Source: Bacilli bacterium
GTDB taxonomy: Bacteria > Bacillota_I > Bacilli_A > RF39 > UBA660
DNA length: 60,119 bases
Direction: 5' to 3'
Assembly: GCA_017528315.1 (NCBI GenBank)
Contig: JAFXOW010000010.1
Location: forward strand, 131,367-191,485
In this document: one piece after another, positions 54,801 through 59,530 of the stretch
Layout of the letters: each line of letters opens with the position of its first letter
Numbering within the stretch: position 1 is the first letter of the stretch
Position numbers and translations under genes: made by a program
Notes under the pieces: model-generated
What the model saw: only the letters and a program-made list of their open reading frames with translations
The model's database searches: none
Told to the model about the DNA's origin: nothing

Positions 54801-55337
54801 TTAAGAGGTGATGGTGATGGAGTTCAAACATATAAAATGACAAATTATGATACTGGTACAAGTAGTAGTTATAATGATATTGTAATAACAAATTATATAG
54901 TTAATCCAACAGCAACTACATATATAGAAAAAGCTTATCCAGGTAATTATACAGCTGTTAAATCAGCACTTAGAGAAATTATGGAAAAAGTAGTATTTGA
55001 TCATGATAGTATCTTCTTCCACTGTACAATTGGTACGGATAGAACAGGAACTTTGGCATATTTCTTAGAAGGACTTTTAGGGGTATCTGAAGAAGATCGT
55101 TTAAGAGATTATGATTTAACTTACTTCTTTGGATTAACAAATCGTACAAGATTCCATGATACTTCTGGTTGGTCAAGTATAGCTCCAAGATTCTATTCAA
55201 TGTATAGATCTTATCCAACAAATGCTAATATTTATAGTTATTATACACATGAACCTCATGTAGTTAATCCAAATAAAGCAAATGATTTAACTGATGATGA
55301 ATTACTAAGAAGATTCAGATTAGAACTTATTCATTAA
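48804..55337 (+). CDS. Giant InlB-repeat/Big_2 surface protein with C-terminal tyrosine phosphatase domain
   Basis: 2177 residues. The signal helix ends in TFGIYRTT, like the SipW substrates beside it. Eight InlB B-repeats (Listeria-Bacteroides type, ...GWY......YAHW) lie near 52-121, 379-451, 455-528, 866-935, 1016-1092, 1180-1250, 1333-1412 and 1706-1780. Three Big_2 domains alternate with them (about 936-1015, 1093-1179, 1251-1332). Two Gly/Ser/Thr-rich beta-helix-like regions are at 529-865 and 1413-1705. The end (about 1947-2177) is a protein-tyrosine-phosphatase fold: RNLRDLGG, GRLYRGAYIS, and the active-site loop HCTIGTDRTGT with Cys2074 and Arg2080. No TM or sorting signal follows, so the phosphatase is probably outside the cell. 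Confidence 0.88.
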   Translation: MRNRNNKLKLLIVVLILFLCPFFVKLKDTFGIYRTTLPTTVNLSVLDPNQNYIVRVEKNDGTGTYTNEYRTYNQDLGSLTAPTRTDYNFLGWYDGPGDNANRVYSDYVITSNITIYAHWQKIICKKVTDSNKLHTETCYGTQGCVTGGTGFDKTINNIITYGTTYGVSSPTGGDAYDCDVNNDGTYDSLDQYGKYTERFYFLKEYENNNSEKTATLIYYTSYDSLHGRVNSINDSNIGSDVYATAITWLPTSSTWSNPGLIGFDSNNGNITRFITLDEIENVCGPISRPFPTPPATIAGTSYWTGPDCQKWFLFENSRFQSSDYGRAGIWVQMEDGQRYRIHTQSVSLMSVAASSQNMARPVIEIPLSAFEGYKNVEKHTINFNTHGGTPQIESRRIYTGDPIGSIGTVTKDHYTFDGWYANFYDDQYTNPVSASTLVEGDMILHAKWTPVPTSTVTFDANGGTIDSESTFDLIVDTGDTIDSNDIPVATYAGHTFNGWYYDDKLTEPFDIEEPITDDTTLYAGWLVGNSVAMVNGVGYDTLAEAIAAVPTGKVKTTVTILKNIELSEAVTIPNTKYVELDIGSYTISGSSNLIANQGNLDIISGTMSISSASATTYVITNASGAILNIAGGTVSSSNTSVKNTLIQNSSGGTLNVTSGTLANNCYVAGATTEFIAIENSGTTTISGGTVTSYGQSATINQNGGTLNVNGGEIIAHSVTKGQAIYIAGGTTNIRNSAYLENISGTGDTRGCVDNNGGTLYIYGGTIVSKGASAVVSRKNNTTTQIGTDDSVIDISTPVLRGKKYGLEKQNSPTIKVYDGIFESLDQSQAISTTSVTKPDGINFKTDATVIVQGVTYNAAYLLAPNITINFYEESGGTPIQVVVDNGGTFGNDLPTPSPKQGYLFAGWFIDGDPLYPVTSETTVNSPFTVYAIWVQSVSDATFDDTMTMQINTTDTIEFVEDDIEDVTYSSSDTSVVTVDSDGTVHAVGVGNATITMTGVLSEDTETIDVTVTQTMRTVRFYDSDYDPNDLEHSTLLSTAQVVSGSRISSMPTTPTDTNYVFNAWYINGNSGTPFTSETTVNGDLDVVANWKEKITYANLTTTPSPFEIIVGNTGQIILTASVQGDAVEDYTFTSGNTSYATVNSLTGVVTGAGVGNTNITVTGSLSGTTVQVPVSVDVLKYTVTFKDGNTVIKTVQVESGGTVGEDMPANQSKTNYVFNGWVFNNNNTLTPFTSATEVYGDIDVLVSWKEQINIATLPEDPLTIMLGSSRQVNVTPTGSANLVEDYTLSSSDTNILEVNGKTITGSSVGSVTLTITGVTSNQSETITVNVINSYSVTFDPDNGDSPSVIYVEVNSSIDDSGENLPNNPTKSGYTFDDWYLYDEVNDLVTTTRLSTSASITSDQVYKPRWAGANDVAAIGTTYYTTPANAIAAVTDSTPTEIRILKDYAMGSVRTTVNSGKDITINGNGHELSCSNNTVSNLLYVDGGSLTLKNGTFTCNKSGNATLETSSKTSPKSYLYIEDGATITNTNNRGAVFNSGTTYIRGGILESSTGLRSTIMNGASGSYIEMSGGSVTQTATSFDGDNKFDGQGAIKVGAGTVIITGGTVTSYSTDSAAIDKQGGGTLTIGIDDTNNSYDATSPVIQGEWYGIYATSNYSIYDGIIKGKSNNQAVNDFSKITGTETGTTRRTGTEGAYYTLYYELPNLKYRIEFDANDGEVSPLYKEFNVNSPITTSDLPTPTRANHTFDGWYTDSNLQTPFANFTPTAAATTTYYAKWTFNSSLTPVSHNVLSTAMQQYFSNVSTWVAADATDPSNPSPPAVAPQTQTDYDNGHHLFKNSIDQVFNNNSCSYCAESSGSSTHANNDCNNPSTGTYCDQAEGYDTGLTENLNVYTYENGVKSQNVVSYITSTGGVIYNMIPGVTYFWESANDNTKYGVVTATGNRRTLKTSVRNLRDLGGLSASNSDVTGTIDYGRLYRGAYISSAQGVTDLTKLGVTREVDLRGDGDGVQTYKMTNYDTGTSSSYNDIVITNYIVNPTATTYIEKAYPGNYTAVKSALREIMEKVVFDHDSIFFHCTIGTDRTGTLAYFLEGLLGVSEEDRLRDYDLTYFFGLTNRTRFHDTSGWSSIAPRFYSMYRSYPTNANIYSYYTHEPHVVNPNKANDLTDDELLRRFRLELIH

Positions 55338-55345
55338 AATAAATA

Positions 55346-55375
55346 AAGGATTGTTAAAAAACAATCCTTTTTTGC
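55346..55375 (+). terminator. Terminator of the giant gene
   Basis: AAAGGATTGTT and AACAATCCTTT pair and lead into a T-run. Confidence 0.88.
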
Positions 55376-55378
55376 ATA

Positions 55379-55413
55379 ATAAAACTTGTTTTATATTAAA
55401 ACAAGTTTTATTT
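55379..55413 (-). terminator. Terminator of the lipoprotein gene
   Basis: AATAAAACTTGTTTTA and its complement form a 16-bp stem around TAT at the end of the minus-strand gene. Confidence 0.7.
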
Positions 55414-55743
55414 ACTTTCCATAGTTCTATGTATTTTAGTAAATTTATTATCTTTACCTCTATCATCTTTTATAATTAAATTATTTCCTTCAAATCGATA
55501 TTGAAAAGAATTTGTTTTATCATTTCCTTTGTATAAAATGGTTATTTTATTATCGTCAATTTCATAAGTACAATCTAGTCTTGCCACATTCATTTCATAT
55601 GAACAGGTTTTATCAACATTAAATATATAATAATACTCATTTTTTGTATCAATTGCTTTCCATTTACCTATAATATTTTTTTTACATCCTGTTGTTAATA
55701 CCATTAATAATGAAATAACTATTACTGAAATATATTTTTTCAT
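55408..55743 (-). CDS. Small lipoprotein
   Basis: 111 residues. The lipobox LTTGC at 16-20 is behind a short Lys-start signal, so Cys20 would be lipidated and the protein held on the outer face of the membrane. The mature part (GKWKAIDTKNEYYYIFNVDKT ... CTYEIDDNKITI ... YRFEGNNLIIKD) is a small beta-barrel-like domain of the type in lipocalin-like or DUF5640-type lipoproteins. GGAGG precedes the start on the minus strand. It is the only element gene in this orientation. Confidence 0.8.
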   Translation of the reverse strand: MKKYISVIVISLLMVLTTGCKKNIIGKWKAIDTKNEYYYIFNVDKTCSYEMNVARLDCTYEIDDNKITILYKGNDKTNSFQYRFEGNNLIIKDDRGKDNKFTKIHRTMESK

Positions 55744-55790
55744 ACATCCTCCATTAATTATTATATATTAAATATCTAAAAAACACAATA

Positions 55791-55819
55791 TTGTTCTATT
55801 TTAATGTAAAGATTAATAT
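55791..55819 (+). promoter_or_regulatory. Possible promoter of the small ORF/recombinase
   Basis: TTGTTC (55791-55796), 17-bp spacer, TAATAT (55814-55819). I could not see a convincing sigma-E or sigma-K site here. Confidence 0.4.
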
Positions 55820-55839
55820 TCTTAAATAGGAGAAATATA

Positions 55840-56025
55840 ATGAATACTGAAATATATAGATTAGCTGTAGTAGATTTTGAATTAGCCTTAATTAAAGAAT
55901 TATATAAAAATAATAAAATTGGTGAAAAAGAATATTTATATTCTGTTAAAACATTAGAATTAAATAAGAGTAAAGTAAAGATAAATAGTGAATTTACTCC
56001 TTTAGTATTAGATATTAATGTATAG
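55840..56025 (+). CDS. Small helical protein next to the recombinase (possible directionality factor)
   Basis: 61 residues. The first part (about 8-40: VVDFELALIKELYKNNKIGE, then KEYLYSVKTLE) looks like two helices of a SHOCT-like module. AGGAGAAAT lies before the ATG. It is 59 bases upstream of the serine recombinase in the same direction. Serine integrases need a small directionality factor to excise, and such genes often sit beside the recombinase, so this is a candidate. There is no sequence evidence beyond size and place. Confidence 0.6.
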   Translation: MNTEIYRLAVVDFELALIKELYKNNKIGEKEYLYSVKTLELNKSKVKINSEFTPLVLDINV

Positions 56026-56084
56026 GAGAGATTAAATGATTTATAAACTGAAAAAAAAGATTAAAGCATAAAGGTAAATTTATA

Positions 56085-57701
56085 ATGGATATTTTTAAAA
56101 TAAGAAATTTGTTAAGTCAAGGAAAAACAATATATGATTTGCCACTTAGAGTAACTTACTATGCTAGGGTATCTACTGAAATGGAAGAGCAACTTAATTC
56201 TTTAAATAGTCAAGTCATGTATTATGAAAGATTAATTAAACGTAATTCTAACTGGATATTTGTTCCTGGGTACATTGATGAAGGTATTTCTGGTGCATCA
56301 GTAAATAAAAGAAATGATTTTTTAAGAATGATTAATGATGCCAAAAAAGATATTTTTGATTTAATAATAACCAAAGAAGTTTCAAGGTTTGCAAGAAATA
56401 CAATGGATAGTATAGGTTATACTAGAAATTTAATATCCTATGGTGTAGGTGTATATTTTGAAAGTGATAATATTAATACTTTTGAATCAGATGCAGAACT
56501 TAGATTAACAATTATGTCTAGTTTAGCTCAAGAAGAAATTAGAAAATTATCTGAAAGAGTTAAATTTGGTTATAAAAGAAGTATTGAAAAAGGAGTAGTT
56601 GCAGGAAGTAATAATATATTAGGTTTTAAAAAAGATCATGGGAAACTTATTATTATAGAAGATGAAGCTAAAATTGTTAGAAAAATTTATGAATTATATG
56701 TTTATGAAGGAATAGGAACAACAAGATTAAGTTATGTACTTTTTAATAAGTATGGTTATAAAAATAGTAGAGGAAAACCAATTGATCCATCAAATATTAG
56801 GGATATTATTCGTAATCCTAAATATAAAGGTTATTATTGTGCAAATAAAAGTGAAACATTAGATTTTAAAACAAAAGCAAGAAGAAATAAACCAAAAGAT
56901 AAATGGGTTATTTATAAAGATTTTAAAAATATTCCACCAATTGTTTCAGAAGAATTATGGGATAAAGCTAATAATATAATTGAAGCAAGAGGAGCTAAAC
57001 ATTCTGGTATTGATAAAAGTGTTTATACTAAAAGATTTCCTTTATCTAGTAAATTATTTTGTTTTTATGATGGTTGTACTTTTGTTAGGGGAAATTATAA
57101 ATTAAAAGAAGGAAAAAAAGTATTCTGGAGTTGTGATTGTTATAAAAAAATTGGTGTTACTAGAAGTAAAAGTTGTAATACTCCATTATTATATGAACAA
57201 GAATTAGTAAAAGTATTTAAACAAGTTATTAAATCTATTATTGAAAATCAAGAATTTATTTTAAATGATATTAAAAAATTAATAAGTGAAATAAATTTAC
57301 AAAATAATTATAAATTAGAAAAGATAAAAATTTCTAATCAAATAATTAATATAGAAAAACAAAAAGATGAATTATTTAATATGAGAAGTAATAATGAAAT
57401 ATCTTCAGGAGAATTTTTAGATTATAAAGAAAAGTATAATTCTAAAATTAATGTTCTTAAAAATTCATATAACAAAATTATTGATATGGAAAGAAATACG
57501 AAAAATGTATTTAATTCTATTGATAACTTAAAAAATATTATTAATGATATTTTAGATACTAATGATAATTCAGTTTTAGAGATTGCTTCATCATTATTTG
57601 AAAAAATAATAGTTGAAACAAAAAAAGATAAAGAAAATAGAAAAAAAACAGTTCTACATTGTACAGAAAAGTATAATTTTATTTCTGATTTTAGAGGGTA
57701 G
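56085..57701 (+). CDS. Large serine recombinase
   Basis: 538 residues. Catalytic domain (about 20-165): Ser30 in TYYARVSTEMEEQ, YIDEGISG, and the Arg of EVSRFARNTMD. Recombinase domain (about 185-300): GFKKDHGKLIIIEDEAKIVR, IRDIIRNPKYKGYY. A Cys-rich zinc ribbon (about 322-368) and a coiled coil (about 385-475) precede the C-terminal tail. This is the SpoIVCA/phiC31-like class (SpoIVCA is 500 residues). Its stop codon lies 6 bases from the right core of the element, as expected for the enzyme that inserted and would excise it. All catalytic motifs appear intact. Confidence 0.95.
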   Translation: MDIFKIRNLLSQGKTIYDLPLRVTYYARVSTEMEEQLNSLNSQVMYYERLIKRNSNWIFVPGYIDEGISGASVNKRNDFLRMINDAKKDIFDLIITKEVSRFARNTMDSIGYTRNLISYGVGVYFESDNINTFESDAELRLTIMSSLAQEEIRKLSERVKFGYKRSIEKGVVAGSNNILGFKKDHGKLIIIEDEAKIVRKIYELYVYEGIGTTRLSYVLFNKYGYKNSRGKPIDPSNIRDIIRNPKYKGYYCANKSETLDFKTKARRNKPKDKWVIYKDFKNIPPIVSEELWDKANNIIEARGAKHSGIDKSVYTKRFPLSSKLFCFYDGCTFVRGNYKLKEGKKVFWSCDCYKKIGVTRSKSCNTPLLYEQELVKVFKQVIKSIIENQEFILNDIKKLISEINLQNNYKLEKIKISNQIINIEKQKDELFNMRSNNEISSGEFLDYKEKYNSKINVLKNSYNKIIDMERNTKNVFNSIDNLKNIINDILDTNDNSVLEIASSLFEKIIVETKKDKENRKKTVLHCTEKYNFISDFRG

Positions 57702-57722
57702 CGAGGGGTTTCGTTGCACCAA
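57690..57722. other. Right junction (attR) of the spoVS element
   Basis: Element end ...GAGGGTAGCGAGG meets core GGT (57707-57709) and then spoVS TTCGTTGCACCA. The rejoined circle would have TTTTAGAGGGTAGC and GTAACCCCTTAGAAAA around the core, an imperfect inverted repeat as expected for attP. Confidence 0.85.
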
Positions 57723-57817
57723 GTGGTAAGAATTTAATATGTACTCCAGCATTCTCAGATATTTCAATTGATGGTGAAGAAAGAACAGCTATAAAATTAA
57801 TTGTAGAAACAAAATAG
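57707..57817 (+). CDS. spoVS: spoVS, 3' part (codons 51-86)
   Basis: The frame reads GFVAPSGKNLICTPAFSD, then ISIDGEERTAIKLIVETK and TAG. It matches the end of B. subtilis SpoVS (RGFVAPSGVDLICIPAF, GEERTAIKLIVEPR) and has neither start codon nor ribosome site. With codons 1-50 at 45197-45346 it gives 86 residues, the normal length. The sequence shows no stop, frameshift or drift, suggesting it is still under selection. Confidence 0.95.
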   Translation, partial: GFVAPSGKNLICTPAFSDISIDGEERTAIKLIVETK

Positions 57818-57845
57818 AGATTACCAAAATGGTAATCTCTATTAT
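57815..57845. terminator. Bidirectional terminator between spoVS and the coat genes
   Basis: TAGAGATTACC (57815-57825) pairs perfectly with GGTAATCTCTA (57831-57841) around AAAAT. It serves spoVS on the plus strand and the coat operon on the minus strand. Confidence 0.7.
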
Positions 57846-58252
57846 TAATTTGTATAAGTATCAGCAAGACAACGAATAGCTAAAACACAATTTAGATCAA
57901 TTGTAAAAAAGTTGTTGGTTCCAATATATGGTATAAGTGGATTAGTAGTATCTGGGTTTTCAGCTAGTACTTCAAATGTTGCACAATTTGAGTCAGTTTT
58001 AGAAATTTTAAAAACACTACTTGTTCCCTCGGTTTCATTTAAAGTATATGGCATGGTCCACAGAGTACCAGTACAACATGAGTATAAAGTAATTGGTCTA
58101 GTATTAAATACTTGTCCATTATTTATATTTGGTCCAAGACATGGTTTATCACAACCACTGGTTTCATCTAAATCAACTTGTTCAGCACATTTTTGTAAAT
58201 CTAAAATAAAATTTAAAATTCTACTAATACTTGTTTCATTACAATTTTCCAT
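57845..58252 (-). CDS. CotY/CotZ-like spore coat protein
   Basis: 135 residues, Cys-rich. It has a short helical start with IxRILxFIxDLQKCAE, then a beta domain ending NNFFTIDLNCVLAIRCLADT, which matches the IEVDLGCFCAIQCL ending of CotZ/CotY/ExsY. These proteins form disulphide-linked hexagonal crust or exosporium lattices on spores. AAAGGAG precedes the ATG. Second gene of a two-gene minus-strand operon. The B. subtilis N-terminal Cys-His segment is absent. Confidence 0.85.
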   Translation of the reverse strand: MENCNETSISRILNFILDLQKCAEQVDLDETSGCDKPCLGPNINNGQVFNTRPITLYSCCTGTLWTMPYTLNETEGTSSVFKISKTDSNCATFEVLAENPDTTNPLIPYIGTNNFFTIDLNCVLAIRCLADTYTN

Positions 58253-58267
58253 AACATTAACTCCTTT

Positions 58268-58669
58268 CTATAAGTTAGTAACAATTACATCAGCAAGACA
58301 ACGAATTGCACATACACAATCAAGATTAATTGTTGCATATGTATTAGTTGATAAATATGTTGTATTACCACTTGCATCAGTTGTTTCTTCTAAAAGTAAT
58401 ACACCAACACTATCATTAGTTACACTTTCAACACGAAATACTGATGTAGTTGCATCAACTCCTTCTGGGGTAGTATAGTTTAAAGTTATTGGTAAATTAT
58501 TACATAAATATAACATAATTGGACGTGTATTAAAACATAAAAGATTGGTGTTTATTCCTAGAAATGGTTTAGTACAACTATTATCAATACAATCTATTTT
58601 TAGAGCATTATCTTGTAATACTTTAATAACATTTAAAATTTTTGCTAAACAATTATCTAATTTATCCAT
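58268..58669 (-). CDS. CotY/CotZ-like spore coat protein
   Basis: 133 residues, paralogue of the gene at 57845: DKLDNCLAKILNVIKVLQDN at the start and TYATINLDCVCAIRCLADVI at the end, with CNTRP-like CFNTRPIMLYLC in the middle. The CVCAIRC pattern is closer to CotZ/CotY (CFCAIQC) than its partner's. AGGAGTG precedes the ATG. First gene of the operon; two paralogues in tandem parallel cotY-cotZ of B. subtilis. Confidence 0.86.
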   Translation of the reverse strand: MDKLDNCLAKILNVIKVLQDNALKIDCIDNSCTKPFLGINTNLLCFNTRPIMLYLCNNLPITLNYTTPEGVDATTSVFRVESVTNDSVGVLLLEETTDASGNTTYLSTNTYATINLDCVCAIRCLADVIVTNL

Positions 58670-58690
58670 TTTTTCACTCCTATTCTAATA

Positions 58691-58720
58691 TAAGTTATGA
58701 GTTCAATTTTAAAAAGTGTG
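58691..58720 (-). promoter_or_regulatory. Sigma-K-like promoter of the coat operon
   Basis: On the minus strand CACA (58720-58717), 16 bases, then T-CATAACTTA (58700-58691), fitting the sigma-K consensus mACm-N16-gCATAnnnTA except the first g. cotY/cotZ-type genes are sigma-K dependent in B. subtilis. Confidence 0.6.
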
Positions 58721-58760
58721 TTACTAATACCTAGTATTTCAATTAAATTAGGAAATGATA

Positions 58761-58789
58761 TTTACAAAGCAAAAAAAATATGATACAAT
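58761..58789 (+). promoter_or_regulatory. Promoter of tmRNA
   Basis: TTTACA (58761-58766), 17-bp spacer, TACAAT (58784-58789), 12 bases before the RNA. Confidence 0.75.
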
Positions 58790-58801
58790 CTATAGGTAGT
58801 C

Positions 58802-59144
58802 GGGGTTGCAATGGTTTCGACGGGATTAGATTTTTATAGATTGCAAGGCGCACTTATGCGTTAAATAATTTAAAAATAACTGGAAACAGTAATCAATTAG
58901 CATTTGCTTAATTTAAAATGGCAAATACTCTGTAAGAATTTTATCTACGAATTTTTATAAGAGTTAATTTTAGTAGATTATATTGTTATTTAGTTTAGGG
59001 ATAACAATGAATATTACTAAACTAGTTAGATATTATGGTTGTTAATTTCTTTATTATCTAATGAAATTAATAAATTAACTAACCTTGTAGAAGTTTATAG
59101 AACACTAGTTTCGGACAGGAGTTCGATTCTCCTCAACTCCACCA
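58802..59144 (+). ncRNA. ssrA: Transfer-messenger RNA
   Basis: The 5' end GGGGTTGCAATGGTTTCGAC and the 3' end GGAGTTCGATTCTCCTCAACTCCACCA-type T-arm (bases 59118-59144) pair as a tRNA-like acceptor GGGGTTG/CAACTCC. The tag frame GCG (58858) to TAA (58909-58911) reads ALNNLKITGNSNQLAFA. tmRNA rescues stalled ribosomes with SmpB. The tag ends in LAFA rather than the LALAA of Bacillus or the ALAA of E. coli. Confidence 0.95.
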
Positions 59145-59484
59145 ATGATATATCGTCGCACCATGCGATTTAATTAATAAATTATTTAGATATTTGAGAC
59201 TTGTCAAATATCATAGCGCGTTAGGATTTTTGTCATAGGTTTTACATAAAAAATCTAATACAGTGTTTGTATCATATAATTTTTTTGACAAGTTAATAAT
59301 TTTGTGATATTTTTGTATTTTTTGATTTATTTTAATAATAAAATTTATGCTACTACAATTTCGCATACGACTATCTTAATAGCGCCAATGATAATTATGT
59401 TCAAAAATTTCGAATTTTATATAGAAAATTTGCGAAAAGTTTTTTTTATTTTCATGGTTTAATCTTGGTAACTTTTAATAAATA
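59145..59484. other. Gene-free region after tmRNA
   Basis: About 340 bases without a supported gene. It holds a weak hairpin just after the tmRNA (near 59151-59170), an ATATTTGA/TCAAATAT hairpin (about 59189-59211) and a TTAG...CTAA-type stem at about 59221-59260. A TTGACA (59285-59290) with TATTTT 17 bases on might be a promoter for an unseen small RNA. Confidence 0.5.
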
Positions 59485-59513
59485 TTGACGTAAAAATTTA
59501 AATGATATATAAT
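59485..59513 (+). promoter_or_regulatory. Promoter of the last gene
   Basis: TTGACG (59485-59490), 17-bp spacer, TATAAT (59508-59513). Confidence 0.75.
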
Positions 59514-59530
59514 AAAAAAAGGAGAATAAG

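Larger units (their letters stand above)
45347..57706. mobile_element. 12,360-bp serine-recombinase intervening element in spoVS
   Basis: The ends are defined by the interrupted spoVS frame. Codons 1-50 end at 45346 and Gly51 is GGT at both 45347 and 57707. Deleting one GGT-to-GGT interval gives an uninterrupted 86-codon spoVS with correct sequence. Inside: SipW/TasA-type secretion genes, a giant surface protein, a lipoprotein, a small protein and a large serine recombinase whose stop codon is 6 bases from the right core. No phage structural, replication or conjugation genes are seen. The layout equals that of skin-type elements excised from sporulation genes in the mother cell. A dead insertion is the alternative, but both spoVS halves are undamaged. 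Confidence 0.93.

Noticed and set aside
45347-57706. Element considered as a prophage or conjugative transposon
   Set aside because: No capsid, tail, terminase, replication, relaxase or type IV secretion genes were found; only the recombinase is mobile-element specific.
57912-58478. Plus-strand ORF of 188 codons opposite the two coat genes
   Set aside because: It is antisense to both CotY/CotZ-like genes, spans the gap between them and has no family resemblance; the minus-strand genes have ribosome sites and recognisable C-terminal motifs.
59285-59313. TTGACA-17-TATTTT as a promoter for a small RNA
   Set aside because: No terminator, conserved structure or ORF follows at a sensible distance; left as part of the gene-free region.
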